Positions 53,477 to 62,757 of a DNA stretch of 64,000 nt are shown piece by piece. Below the pieces are notes generated by a model that did no database searches, was not told where the DNA came from, and worked only from the letters and a program-made list of their open reading frames with translations. Every line of letters begins with the position of its first letter. Within the stretch, counting starts at the first letter, position 1. Origin of the DNA: Desulfobacterales bacterium. Lineage in GTDB: Bacteria > Desulfobacterota > Desulfobacteria > Desulfobacterales > JADGBH01. A program made the translations under genes and the position numbers. The stretch covers positions 21,486 through 85,485 of the forward strand of contig JADGBH010000011.1 of assembly GCA_015231595.1 (NCBI GenBank). Reading direction: 5' to 3'.

Positions 53477-55033
53477 ATGAAAAAATTTAATTATACAGGC
53501 GTCTGTATTCCTGAAAAACACTACATGGTCAATATATCCAATAAGCTTTCTAAAATTATGGAAATGATAGAAGAAGGTGAATATTTTACAATCAACAGGC
53601 CAAGACAATACGGAAAAACGACTACTCTTGACATGTTAGAACGAACATTACCAGATAAAGACTATTTGGCAATCCTTATTAGTTTTGAAGGAGTTGGGGA
53701 TTTAATGTTTCAGGATGAAATTAGATTTAGCAAAGATTTTTTAGAAATACTTTCCGAAAATATTTTATCCCATAAAAATTTATCAGAATATTTAAGGCAA
53801 GAGAGCGGACAAGTAATTGGTTTAAGGGATATTTCTAAGGTTATAACCTCCATTGTTCAAAAAACAGAAAAAAAAATAGTTTTAATGATCGATGAAGTAG
53901 ATAAAAGCAGTAATAATCAGTTATTTTTAAATTTTTTAGGAATGCTGCGGAATAAATATTTAAATAGAAATAAGGGGAAAAATTCTACCTTTCACAGCGT
54001 TATACTTGCAGGAGTTCATGACGTAAAAAGTTTAAAATTAAAAATAAGATCAACAGATGAGCAAAAATACAACAGCCCTTGGAATATTGCTGTAGATTTT
54101 AAAGTGGATTTGAGTTTTTCGCCCGAAGAAATACGCACTATGCTGGATGAATACCGCATAGATAAAAATGTAAAAATAGATGCTGGGCAGATTTCTGAAA
54201 AGCTTTATTATTACACATCAGGTTATCCGTTTCTGGTAAGTAAGCTTTGCCGAATTATTGATGATGAGATTATGCATGAAAAAAAAGAAATAGAATGGAC
54301 GGAAAAAGATGTCGAAGCGGCTGTTCAGATAATTCTTAAAGAAAGCAATACCAATTTTGATAGTCTTATTAAAAATTTAGAAAACAATGAAAAATTATAT
54401 CAAACAGTATATCAAATCATCATAGAAGGATTAGAAAAAACTTATAACATCCATAATCCAGTTATAAATATGGGCATAATGTATGGAATATTTCGTGAAA
54501 ATTATAAAGTAAAAATACATAACCGAATTTATGAGCAGCTTATTTACAATTATCTAAGCTCAAAGCTTGAAACATCAATGGATATAGGTAGCTACAATTT
54601 TAGGAATAATTTTTTACAGGCAGACGGCTATTTAGATTTCTCAAAAATCCTAATTAAATTTCAAGAATTTATGCGCAAAGAATACAGTGAGAGGGATATT
54701 TCTTTTTTAGAACGAAACGGAAGATTGATTTTTTTAGCTTTTTTAAAGCCTGTAATTAATGGAAAAGGTTATGATTTTAAAGAAGTTCAGATATCAGAAG
54801 AAAAAAGATTAGACGTTGTTGTAACCTATTTGGAACGCAGATATGTAGTAGAATTGAAAGTCTGGCATGGGCCTGAAGCTCATGCAAAAGGGATTTTGCA
54901 GTTAAAAGATTACATAGACAGGATTGATGTAAATGAAGGATATTTGATAATTTATGACTTTCGTGGAAAAAAAGAATGGAAACAGGAACAAATAATGGTC
55001 GAAAACAAAGAAATTTTTATGATTTGGGTCTAA
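53477..55033 (+). CDS. AAA-ATPase/PD-(D/E)XK protein, tandem paralogue 1
   Basis: 518 residues. Walker A is in FTINRPRQYGKTTTL (about residues 37-51) and Walker B in KIVLMIDEVDKSSNNQ (about 133-148). SVILAGVHDVKSLKLKIR and YYTSGYPFLVSKLCRIIDDE are typical of AAA-like proteins common in anaerobes. The C-terminal ~80 residues form a PD-(D/E)XK nuclease-like core: D446 in RLDVVVTY and E459-x-K461 in VELKVWHG, plus QLKDYIDR. Function is unknown; defence or mobile-element roles have been guessed for relatives. It differs from the next gene mainly between residues 52 and 133. The gene is 144 bp after the FGE gene. Confidence 0.82.
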   Translation: MKKFNYTGVCIPEKHYMVNISNKLSKIMEMIEEGEYFTINRPRQYGKTTTLDMLERTLPDKDYLAILISFEGVGDLMFQDEIRFSKDFLEILSENILSHKNLSEYLRQESGQVIGLRDISKVITSIVQKTEKKIVLMIDEVDKSSNNQLFLNFLGMLRNKYLNRNKGKNSTFHSVILAGVHDVKSLKLKIRSTDEQKYNSPWNIAVDFKVDLSFSPEEIRTMLDEYRIDKNVKIDAGQISEKLYYYTSGYPFLVSKLCRIIDDEIMHEKKEIEWTEKDVEAAVQIILKESNTNFDSLIKNLENNEKLYQTVYQIIIEGLEKTYNIHNPVINMGIMYGIFRENYKVKIHNRIYEQLIYNYLSSKLETSMDIGSYNFRNNFLQADGYLDFSKILIKFQEFMRKEYSERDISFLERNGRLIFLAFLKPVINGKGYDFKEVQISEEKRLDVVVTYLERRYVVELKVWHGPEAHAKGILQLKDYIDRIDVNEGYLIIYDFRGKKEWKQEQIMVENKEIFMIWV

Positions 55034-55038
55034 AAAAG

Positions 55039-55117
55039 TGACATATTATTCAGCTGATTAAGGCTAAAAATAGTGAAGATAAAAAATTTATTGTTTAAAA
55101 ATAGAAATGATATGTCA
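55039..55117 (+). repeat. 80-bp TGACA/TGTCA-ended element, copy D
   Basis: 79 bp, TGACATAT to ATATGTCA, the clearest terminal inverted repeat of the family. AAAAAAG precedes it and GTTTTTT follows, so an outer A/T stem with one mismatch extends it to 15 bp. It sits between the two AAA paralogues, 45 bp before the second. Confidence 0.7.
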
Positions 55118-55162
55118 GTTTTTTGATTTAAAAAAATTAAAGTAAAGGATATCAAAATAATC

Positions 55163-56725
55163 ATGAAAAAATTTAATTATACAGGCGTTTGTATTCCTGA
55201 AAAGCACTATATGGTTAATATTTCCAATAAGCTTTCTAAAATTATGGAAATGATAGAAGAAGGTGAATATTTTACAATCAACAGACCGAGACAATACGGA
55301 AAAACGACTACGCTGTATTTGTTAGCAAAAGATTTACAGAAAAAAAAAGATTTTCTGGTTATAAAGATGAGTTTTGAAGGTATGGGAGATGAATCTTATA
55401 AAAACGAAAAATCTTTTATAGAAGGCTTATTTTTACAGCTTGAGCGTGTATTTATTTTTTTACGTGAAGAACATTTATTGGATTTGTTAGTGCAAAATAA
55501 AAACATTAGCAACTTGAATGAATTTAGTCTTTTTATAACCAAATTAATCATTAAAGCTAACCGAAAAATAGTTTTACTTATTGATGAAGTAGATAAAAGC
55601 AGTAATAATCAGTTGTTTTTAAATTTTTTAGGAATGCTTCGAAATAAATATTTATTAAGAAATCAAGGCGAAGATCAAACTTTTCACAGTGTTATACTTG
55701 CAGGAGTCCATGATGTAAAAAGTTTAAAATTAAAAATAAGACCTTCTGACGAACAAAAATACAACAGCCCTTGGAATATTGCTGTAGATTTTAAAGTGGA
55801 TTTGAGTTTTTCTCCCGAAGAAATACGCTCTATGCTGGAAGAATACCGCATAGATAAAAATGTAAAAATGGATGCCAAGCAAATTTCTGAAAAGCTTTAT
55901 TACTACACGTCAGGTTATCCATTTTTAGTGAGTAAGCTTTGCCGAATTATAGATGATGAGATTATGCCTGAAAAAAAAGAAATAGAATGGATGGAAAAAG
56001 ACGTTGAAGAAGCTGTTCAGATAATTCTTAAAGAGAGCAACACCAACTTTGATAGTCTGATTAAAAATTTAGAAAATAATGAAGATTTATATCAAACTGT
56101 ATATCAAATCATCATAGAAGGAGTAGAAAAAGCTTATAATATCCATAATCCAGTTATAAATATGGGCGTAATGTATGGAATATTTCGTGAAAACTATAAG
56201 GTAAAAATTCATAACCGTATCTATGAGCAACTTATTTACAATTATCTAAGCTCAAAGCTTGAAACATCCATGGATACAGGAAGCTACAACTTTAGAGATA
56301 ATTTTTTACAGGAAGACGGCTATTTAGATTTCTCAAAAATCTTAATTAAATTTCAAGAATTTATGCGCAAAGAATACAGTGAGAGAGAAGCTTCTTTTTT
56401 AGAGCGAAACGGAAGATTAATTTTTTTAGCTTTTTTAAAACCCGTCATTAATGGGAAAGGGTATGATTTTAAAGAAGTTCAGATATCAGAAGAAAAAAGA
56501 TTAGACGTTGTTGTAACCTATTTGGAACGCAGCTATGTAGTAGAATTGAAAGTCTGGCATGGTTCAGAAGCTCATGCAAAAGGGATTTTACAGTTAAAAG
56601 ATTACATAGACAGGGTTGATGTAAATGAAGGATATTTGATAATTTATGATTTTCGCGGAAAAAAAGAATGGAAACAGGAACGGATAATTGTTGAAAATAA
56701 AGAAATTTTTATGATTTGGGTCTAA
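55163..56725 (+). CDS. AAA-ATPase/PD-(D/E)XK protein, tandem paralogue 2
   Basis: 520 residues with the same plan as paralogue 1: Walker A in RPRQYGKTTTL, Walker B in KIVLLIDEVDKSSN, and PD-(D/E)XK motifs RLDVVVTY and VELKVWHG. The first ~50 residues and everything after Walker B are nearly identical to paralogue 1, also at the DNA level. About 80 residues between Walker A and Walker B (53-133) are unrelated (here DLQKKKDFLVIKMSFEGMG, LFLQLERVFIFLREEH). This points to replacement of one internal segment, or gene conversion of the flanks. Copy D precedes it, copy E follows. Confidence 0.82.
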   Translation: MKKFNYTGVCIPEKHYMVNISNKLSKIMEMIEEGEYFTINRPRQYGKTTTLYLLAKDLQKKKDFLVIKMSFEGMGDESYKNEKSFIEGLFLQLERVFIFLREEHLLDLLVQNKNISNLNEFSLFITKLIIKANRKIVLLIDEVDKSSNNQLFLNFLGMLRNKYLLRNQGEDQTFHSVILAGVHDVKSLKLKIRPSDEQKYNSPWNIAVDFKVDLSFSPEEIRSMLEEYRIDKNVKMDAKQISEKLYYYTSGYPFLVSKLCRIIDDEIMPEKKEIEWMEKDVEEAVQIILKESNTNFDSLIKNLENNEDLYQTVYQIIIEGVEKAYNIHNPVINMGVMYGIFRENYKVKIHNRIYEQLIYNYLSSKLETSMDTGSYNFRDNFLQEDGYLDFSKILIKFQEFMRKEYSEREASFLERNGRLIFLAFLKPVINGKGYDFKEVQISEEKRLDVVVTYLERSYVVELKVWHGSEAHAKGILQLKDYIDRVDVNEGYLIIYDFRGKKEWKQERIIVENKEIFMIWV

Positions 56726-56858
56726 AAATTTAGAAATAATTTTTTATTTTATTATTGATATTCTTATCAAGAATAAATAATAGAGTTAATAAATAATTTG
56801 AGGTTGCTTGTATAATCATATTTTAGCATCCAATATTTAATAATTTTTTATTATTAAC

Positions 56859-56938
56859 TGACACGCTATTCAGCTTACTAAGGCTAAACTTAAAGGCTAA
56901 TACAAATTTTATTATCTAAAATCAGAAATGATATGTCA
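56859..56938 (+). repeat. 80-bp TGACA/TGTCA-ended element, copy E
   Basis: 80 bp, starting TGACACGC with CTTACTAAGGCTAAAC inside and ending GATATGTCA. It lies 22 bp upstream of nadE, whose AGGAGGT comes right after it. Confidence 0.65.
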
Positions 56939-56960
56939 CTTTATTTAGGAGGTATAATTT

Positions 56961-57887
56961 ATGGCAATAAAAAATCCAGATAAACTTGTAGATGTTATTG
57001 TATCTTGGATAAAAGAGCGCATGGACGATGCGAATGTATCTAAGCTTTCAGTTGATATTTCTGGAGGCATTGATTCTGCTGTAACAGTAGCTCTTTCAGT
57101 TAAAACAGCCGGCAATGATAATGTAATCGGCTCATATAGCGGCTGTCATTCAAGTAAAGAATCATTAGAATTTGCAAGGCTTGTTGCTGATAAATTTAAA
57201 TTTAAACTTGTTGAATATAGTTTTGAAAAAGCTTTTGATTTAATTGTAAATCAATGTAAAGAAGAGTTTAAAAGGCTTAATATTGAATTTCCAGACATGA
57301 ATGATCCTAAAAATAGAGTAATTTGGGGTTCTCTCCGTTCAACTCTTAGAGCTCCTATAGGAAGATTTACAAACAGAGCTTTCGGAGGAGGACTTAGAGT
57401 TGGTACTGGAAACAGAGACGAAGACGAGCTTGTTAGATTTTATCAAAAAGGCGGAGACGGTGAAGTTGATATAAATCCAATAGCCGGTCTTTTTAAAAGT
57501 GAAGTCTGGGAGCTTGCAAAATACTTAGGTGTACCTCAACCTATTATTGACGCAGTTCCATCTCCAGACCTTTGGGCTATCGGAAAAGAACATACTGATG
57601 AAAAAGAATTAGAACAAATTACAGGAGTTGAATTGACCTACACAAGACCTGGAAAAAGTGCTGGAACAATTGAATGGGTATCAAGGGAAAATGAAAAAAA
57701 TGGTATCATAACTGGTATAGACGGAAATCTTGGATCTGAAGAATTGATAAAAAAATACGGATACACAGATAAACAAGTAAAAATAATATCAACGATAAGA
57801 CATTTAGAAAAAATAACTCGACATAAAGCTGTTCCGCCTCCTCATATTGAAAGAGAAACTATGCTTAAGGCTGGAGTTATTGAATGA
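56961..57887 (+). CDS. nadE: NAD+ synthetase
   Basis: The 308-residue protein amidates nicotinic acid adenine dinucleotide. The PP-loop SVDISGGIDSAVTVAL (about residues 28-43), the FTNRAFGGGLRVGTGNRDEDE region and VDINPIAGLFKSEVWELAKYLG fit the NH3-dependent type; no glutaminase domain is attached. GTGNRDEDELVRFYQ departs from the usual NKTE form. AGGAGGT lies 9 bases upstream. It overlaps cobU by 4 bp. Confidence 0.9.
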   Translation: MAIKNPDKLVDVIVSWIKERMDDANVSKLSVDISGGIDSAVTVALSVKTAGNDNVIGSYSGCHSSKESLEFARLVADKFKFKLVEYSFEKAFDLIVNQCKEEFKRLNIEFPDMNDPKNRVIWGSLRSTLRAPIGRFTNRAFGGGLRVGTGNRDEDELVRFYQKGGDGEVDINPIAGLFKSEVWELAKYLGVPQPIIDAVPSPDLWAIGKEHTDEKELEQITGVELTYTRPGKSAGTIEWVSRENEKNGIITGIDGNLGSEELIKKYGYTDKQVKIISTIRHLEKITRHKAVPPPHIERETMLKAGVIE

Positions 57888-58411
57888 AGGAGATAAGTTT
57901 TATATTTGGAGGATGCAGAAGTGGTAAAAGCAGTTACGCTTTAAAAACAGCGGAACAAATAAGTGGAAACAAAAAAGTTTTTATTGCAACATGCGTCCCC
58001 CTTGATGATGAAATGAAAAATCGAGTTTTTATGCATCAAAAGCAAAGAGGCGCTAACTGGATTACAATTGATGCTCCTTTGCTTTTAGCTGAAACTGTTG
58101 CAGATGTATGTTTATCGGCAGATGTAATATTAATTGATTGTATAGGTTTATGGATAACGAATTTGCTGTTATCAAACGAATTTGAAGGCAATATATTTAA
58201 TAAAGTTGAAAATTTTATAGAGGTTTTAAAAAAAATAAATATCCCAATATTAATTGTATCAAATGAAGTGGGATGCGGGATAGTTCCAGAAAATAAATTA
58301 GCTCGAGAATTTAGGGATATTCTTGGATTTGCAAACCAAAAAATAGCTGAATGTTCTGATAAGGTAGTTTTAATGGCGGCTGGTATTCCTATGGTTATAA
58401 AAAGCCAATAA
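57884..58411 (+). CDS. cobU: Cobinamide kinase/cobinamide phosphate guanylyltransferase (CobU/CobP)
   Basis: A 175-residue bifunctional enzyme of cobalamin nucleotide-loop assembly. P-loop IFGGCRSGKSSYALK (about residues 6-20), ATCVPLDDEMKNRVFMHQKQRG with the kinase histidine, VILIDCIGLWITNLL and VSNEVGCGIVPENKLAREFRD are all typical. The start lies in the nadE stop (ATGA overlap), so they are co-translated. No other cob genes are in the window. Confidence 0.94.
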   Translation: MKEISFIFGGCRSGKSSYALKTAEQISGNKKVFIATCVPLDDEMKNRVFMHQKQRGANWITIDAPLLLAETVADVCLSADVILIDCIGLWITNLLLSNEFEGNIFNKVENFIEVLKKINIPILIVSNEVGCGIVPENKLAREFRDILGFANQKIAECSDKVVLMAAGIPMVIKSQ

Positions 58412-58461
58412 AGTTTATTTATTTAAACTATTCACTAACTAAAATTAAGGGGAGAAAAATT

Positions 58462-58797
58462 ATGTCAAAAAAATTAGTAATTTTATTAGCAATTATTTTT
58501 AATTTTTGTTTTTTTCAATATGCTGATTCTTCAGATGCATTGAACCTTGGAATGATTGATTCAAGCGCAAGTAAAATGATCAAAAGATTTACTCCGTTAT
58601 TAAAGTATCTTGAATCTCAAGGTGTAGCTGTTGGGAAAATCAAAGTAGCGAAAAATTTAGATGAGATGATAACTTTTTTTGAAAAGGGTGAAGTGGACTT
58701 TTTATTTGAAAGTCCTTATGGAGCGCTTAAACTTATGGATGCAACAGGAGCGATTCCAGTTATTATACGGGAAAAAGACGGGGTAAATGCTTCCTGA
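58462..58797 (+). pseudogene. Truncated PhnD-like periplasmic binding protein
   Basis: 111 codons; full PhnD-type phosphonate/phosphite-binding proteins are about 300 residues. The signal peptide (MSKKLVILLAIIFNFCFFQY) and first lobe are intact (LNLGMIDSSASKMIKRFTPLLKYLE, EMITFFEKGEVDFLFESPYGAL). The frame stops at TGA (58795), yet the next codons (FDIFFSNKNIG) still look like the following PhnD segment before TAA. I think it is broken; the second lobe is absent. GGGGAG precedes the ATG. No ABC transporter genes accompany it. Confidence 0.55.
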
Positions 58798-58857
58798 TTT
58801 GATATATTTTTTTCGAATAAAAATATTGGTTCAAAACAATAAGGATAATGGAATTAT

Positions 58858-59808
58858 ATGAATAAAACAATAGAATTAGAGAATCTTTCGCAAGATCAGA
58901 TTCGTGATTTATTACCAGAAGGTTTGATTCTTCTATGTTATCGTGGCTCTATCGCCCATAATATGTATGTGCCTAAAAGTGACCCTCAAAGTATTGATGA
59001 TAAGGATATTATGGGGGCATATGTCGCCCCTATTGAGCACTATATTGGTTTTAAGATTACAGATACAAAAGAAAAGTTTATCAATGAATGGGATGCGGTT
59101 AGCTATGAGGTTAGGAAGCTTATTCGGTTATTATTAAAAAGCAATCCAAATGTGCTTAGCATGCTTTGGGTTCCTGAACGACATATTATTTATCAGCATG
59201 AATTGGGACTATATTTACGTGAAAATAAGGAAATATTCGTAACTAAAGAAGCGTATCATTCTTTTACAGGTTATGCGTATGGCCAATTTAAACGCATGAC
59301 TCATTTTAACCAAGATGCTCAGCGAGAAATGGCTGAATTTGAACAAATTATAAGCGAGCATGAGATAGATTTGAATAAACTGAATCCAAGCCAGAACCAG
59401 CGCAATATACTGTTAAAAGATGGAATACGTTTGGGTGAAGTGATCGATAAATATAAAGGATTGAAGAAAAAATATTATTCAAGCGGCTACATGGGAGAAA
59501 AACGGAAAAAACTCGTGAAAAAATTTGGGTATGATGCTAAGAATGCTGCTCATTTAATTCGATTACTCAGAATGGGAATTGAATTTTTAAAAGACGGTGA
59601 ATTACACGTTGAGCGAACTGACGCAGAAGAACTTCTCTCGATTAAACAAGGAGATTGGACACTTGAAAAAATTAAAGAAGAGGCAGAAAGGCTCTTCAAG
59701 TTATCTGAAGAAGCGTATATCCAAAGTAAATTACCGCTAAAACCAGATGAAAAGAAGGCAGAATCTGTTTGTATGAAAATTATTAGTCAATATCACAACA
59801 CGAATTAG
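58858..59808 (+). CDS. RlaP-type nucleotidyltransferase
   Basis: A 316-residue protein of the DNA polymerase beta-type nucleotidyltransferase family. LCYRGSIAHNMYVPKSD carries the GS motif and SIDDKDIMGAYVAP the catalytic acidic pair; SMLWVPERHI and a helical C-terminal part with ERTDAEELLSIKQGDWTLEK follow. It matches the group found with RNA-repair genes (RlaP) and in phages; nothing of that kind adjoins here. AAGGA precedes the ATG. It sits just where the PhnD-like gene is broken, suggesting insertion of a small foreign segment. Confidence 0.75.
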   Translation: MNKTIELENLSQDQIRDLLPEGLILLCYRGSIAHNMYVPKSDPQSIDDKDIMGAYVAPIEHYIGFKITDTKEKFINEWDAVSYEVRKLIRLLLKSNPNVLSMLWVPERHIIYQHELGLYLRENKEIFVTKEAYHSFTGYAYGQFKRMTHFNQDAQREMAEFEQIISEHEIDLNKLNPSQNQRNILLKDGIRLGEVIDKYKGLKKKYYSSGYMGEKRKKLVKKFGYDAKNAAHLIRLLRMGIEFLKDGELHVERTDAEELLSIKQGDWTLEKIKEEAERLFKLSEEAYIQSKLPLKPDEKKAESVCMKIISQYHNTN

Positions 59809-59960
59809 GCTGACACAAAAAAACGGTGTGATTTTTAAACTATTGCGTTTTTCCAGTTGAATCAGAACAAATTTTAGCTACGCATCCAGATTGAAGCATT
59901 TGATGAAAAAAATCTGTTTAAGAACCAAAAAGGGAAACGCAATAATAATATTTTGTAAAA

Positions 59961-60269
59961 ATGTTAGCAGGCAAAACAGATATTAGCAAAACTCTGATGG
60001 TAATGTTTTTTCCACAAAAGAATGGTTACAGAGCTTGCTGGGCACCGGATATTATCAAAGCGGCAGGAAATATTAACGCATTGAACGTCATCAGTTCTCA
60101 GCAATTTATGAATGCGTATAATTCGGTAAAAATGACAGGCAAGGTGATGCTCATCAACAATAACACTGATATCCCGAGATATGTATCAGCGCAAATGGCT
60201 TCAGATCCAATCAATCTTGATCCTCCATCAAGACCTCCTCCTTCCGCTTCTGCGAAAGCTAAGATTTAG
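59961..60269 (+). pseudogene. Hypothetical frame, possible gene fragment
   Basis: 102 codons from an ATG at 59961 without a ribosome-binding site. It reads like the end of a larger protein (LVMFFPQ-like start, CWAPDIIKAAGNINALNVI, MNAYNSVKMTGKVMLINNN, and a proline-rich tail SRPPPSASAKAK). The 150 bases before it also hold pieces that look coding in other frames (FPVESEQILATHPD), so this may be a frameshifted remnant. Family unknown. Confidence 0.3.
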
Positions 60270-60297
60270 CCGTGATGGTGTTTCTTATATTATAGTG

Positions 60298-60349
60298 CTA
60301 TGCATCACATTATTTTAGCTTAATTTGTCTTAAATAATGTGATTCATAG
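60298..60349. terminator. Long inverted repeat between convergent genes
   Basis: ATCACATTATTT (60304-60315) pairs with AAATAATGTGAT (60332-60343), extended by CTATG/CATAG across one mismatch. It lies 10 bp past the apeB stop and 28 bp past the fragment's stop, a good place for a bidirectional terminator, though T-runs are weak. Confidence 0.45.
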
Positions 60350-60358
60350 ATTTTCATA

Positions 60359-61672
60359 TCACATAAAAGCCAAATCAAAAGGTATTTTATCTAACTCATA
60401 ATAATGCTTTAATAATTGAAAAAGATAAAATCCATCCTTACTGCCGCATAGTTCTCGTATAGAATGCATGCCCAAAATAGGAATTCCAATATCTATTGTT
60501 CTGATTCCTAAGCTGCTTGCAATAGACGACCCTATTGTACTTCCGCTTTCCATATCATTTCGCATGACAAAATATTGCACAGGGATATTTATATCTTCAC
60601 ATATATTTTTAAAAACTCCTATTGTTTCAAAATTAGAAGCATACCTAAAGGATGAATTAGATTTTATAACAATTCCCTTATTAAGGAGCGGGATATGATT
60701 GCTGTCTGTTTTTGATTTATAATTTGGATTCAGTCCGTGGGCACAGTCTATAGATAGCATCATTGATTTTTCTATAGTCTGAGCAAATTCTTCTTGAGTT
60801 TTTAATATCCTCGAGAGAACAGAAGTAAAAAAATTGCCCTTAGCTCCAGTTCTTGTTAAACTTCCGATTTCTTCATTATCTGCAAAAAACATAATGGAGT
60901 TACTATCCATTTTAGTTTTTATTAAGCTTTTAAAGCTTGCATAGCAGCTAATCAAATTATCTATCCTTGGAGAAGCGATAAAATCGTTATTTATCCCTAA
61001 TAAAGATGGAGGATTTGCATCGTAGAAATTAAGCTCATGGGCTAAAATAGAATTAATTTTAATCGATGGAATTTTTTCGTTAAGATGTTCAATAATTAGT
61101 TTTTTTAAATCAGTTTTATTTTCGTCTGAAATATTCGATATAATCGGAATAAGCTCATCTTGAGGATTAATAACTTTATCTTTATTTATATTGCGTTCTA
61201 AATGAATAGCTATACTTGGAATGAACCCAATTGGTTTATGAAAGTCTATAAGAGTTTTTTTTATTTTTTTATCATCTGACGAGTAAATTACAATTCCTGC
61301 AAGGGAAAGTTCTTTGTCAAACCATGATGCAAATGGAAATCCTCCATACATTTCAACCGCTATCTGCAAACAATTGTTATTTATTATTTCAGAATTAGGC
61401 TTAACTTTTAAGCAAGGACTGTCAGTATGTGCGCATACCATTCTAAATCCCGTATCAATTGGATCAGCTTTACCGATTGTAAAAGCTATAATTGATGAAT
61501 CGCCTCGAGTCACATAATACCTTCCTTCTTTTATATCCCATGGGACTGATTCAAATAAACGTATGAATCTGTTACTTTCAAGAACAGTTTGAATATGGTC
61601 AACAGCATGAAAAGGAGTTTTTGCAGCTTTTATAAATTCTATAAATTCCGAATTAAATTTTATATTATCCAT
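60359..61672 (-). CDS. M18-family aminopeptidase (aspartyl aminopeptidase-like)
   Basis: About 437 residues, the normal M18 length. The metal ligand histidine is in RMVCAHTDSPCLKVKP, and PRIDNLISCYA, MFFADNEEIGSLTRTGAKGNFF (catalytic and metal-binding Glu residues), LSIDCAHGLNPN and the C-terminal GMHSIREL with the last histidine are in order. It removes acidic or neutral residues from peptide N-termini in the cytoplasm. The frame runs to 61744, but the ATG at 61672 has GGGGGAT 6 bases upstream and gives the usual length; the extra 24 residues are hydrophobic and doubtful. Confidence 0.88.
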   Translation of the reverse strand: MDNIKFNSEFIEFIKAAKTPFHAVDHIQTVLESNRFIRLFESVPWDIKEGRYYVTRGDSSIIAFTIGKADPIDTGFRMVCAHTDSPCLKVKPNSEIINNNCLQIAVEMYGGFPFASWFDKELSLAGIVIYSSDDKKIKKTLIDFHKPIGFIPSIAIHLERNINKDKVINPQDELIPIISNISDENKTDLKKLIIEHLNEKIPSIKINSILAHELNFYDANPPSLLGINNDFIASPRIDNLISCYASFKSLIKTKMDSNSIMFFADNEEIGSLTRTGAKGNFFTSVLSRILKTQEEFAQTIEKSMMLSIDCAHGLNPNYKSKTDSNHIPLLNKGIVIKSNSSFRYASNFETIGVFKNICEDINIPVQYFVMRNDMESGSTIGSSIASSLGIRTIDIGIPILGMHSIRELCGSKDGFYLFQLLKHYYELDKIPFDLAFM

Positions 61673-61799
61673 AGTTAATCCCCCATATAATAGCATTGGC
61701 ACAGCTATTGCTTGAACTTTAGAAAAGTTAGAAAAAAATTGCATATATTAATCAATTCTATAAATCTCTTAAACTAACAAATCAAGAAAGGATTAAAAA

Positions 61800-62663
61800 A
61801 TGATATTACCCTCAAACTCTGTAAATTTCAAACAGGATTTTTTATGTGTCAACAAAAAAAGACAATATTTTGACACGAATAAGATATTTTCCCACATTCT
61901 TAAAGGAACCATGAAAAACAACGGAATAAATCAAGATGAGAAAAAAATAGAGGCGATTAGCTTACAAAATTCGTCAAGAATCGACTTTATAGAAAACTTA
62001 AAAAAATATTTAATATCAAAAGGCTATAATCTTGATCAACTTGTTTTAAATGATAAAAGTTTAAAGGAATTTGAAAAACTTTTAGGATTAGCTGGATTTA
62101 AACCTGATGAAACATCAAAAATTATGAATGAGGTAAAAAGCGATTCTGATAAAGGAATTAAAGCATCCGAATTATTTTCAAAGCTAAGTCAACAATATCA
62201 ATCCTTATCAGGTAAAGAAGATAAGTTTATTGATATGTCTTTCTTACCGCATTTGGAGTCAACTCTTTCCCTTCTAGGATTAAATGCTGAACATATTCAG
62301 GATGCATTAAGTAATTCTAAAATTGATGGGAAGGGTATAAATGTCTCTACATTGTCGGCGAATCTAAAAAAAATTAGAAATGAAATGGGGAAAACATTTC
62401 CTACCGAAATGTCTCAAAGTCAAGCCCTTAATTTAATGGAAGAAATGGGTTTAAGCGAAGATACATTACAAACAACGCAATCTATTAATCTGGATAAATT
62501 CATTTATAATTTAGAAAAAAAATATAACTCTAATTTATCTTATAATAAAGGTTCAATGTTTAATAATATTTTAAACTCATTTATGAATAACTTTGAATTC
62601 CAGCCTAATTCAAATGGGATAAAATTTCCTATTAAAAACATAAATTCCGCTATAGCAGTATGA
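61800..62663 (+). CDS. Unknown protein, mostly helical
   Basis: 287 residues, no signal peptide or membrane segment. Two to three helical units share a form with GL-x-x-LG and a charged turn (FEKLLGLAGFKPDETSKIM, LESTLSLLGLNAEHIQDAL, ALNLMEEMGLSEDTLQ), roughly 80 residues apart, so it looks like an internal repeat. I do not recognise the family. AAGGA precedes the ATG by 7 bases. The next gene starts 94 bp downstream in the same direction; both may belong to one unit. Confidence 0.6.
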   Translation: MILPSNSVNFKQDFLCVNKKRQYFDTNKIFSHILKGTMKNNGINQDEKKIEAISLQNSSRIDFIENLKKYLISKGYNLDQLVLNDKSLKEFEKLLGLAGFKPDETSKIMNEVKSDSDKGIKASELFSKLSQQYQSLSGKEDKFIDMSFLPHLESTLSLLGLNAEHIQDALSNSKIDGKGINVSTLSANLKKIRNEMGKTFPTEMSQSQALNLMEEMGLSEDTLQTTQSINLDKFIYNLEKKYNSNLSYNKGSMFNNILNSFMNNFEFQPNSNGIKFPIKNINSAIAV

Positions 62664-62757
62664 TAATCAAAGGCTTAATCATTATGGCATATAAATTGCT
62701 TTATTAAGTTCCTAACAAAGAAAGATTTAACTGGATAATTAAGGAAAGGAATAAATA

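Noticed and set aside
50010..56938. Integron attC sites between the accessory genes
   Set aside because: The ~80-bp elements lack the RYYYAAC/GTTRRRY core sites and no integrase is present.
58795..58797. TGA in the PhnD-like gene read as selenocysteine
   Set aside because: A further stop follows after a few codons, the family has no Sec at this place, and no SECIS-like hairpin is evident.
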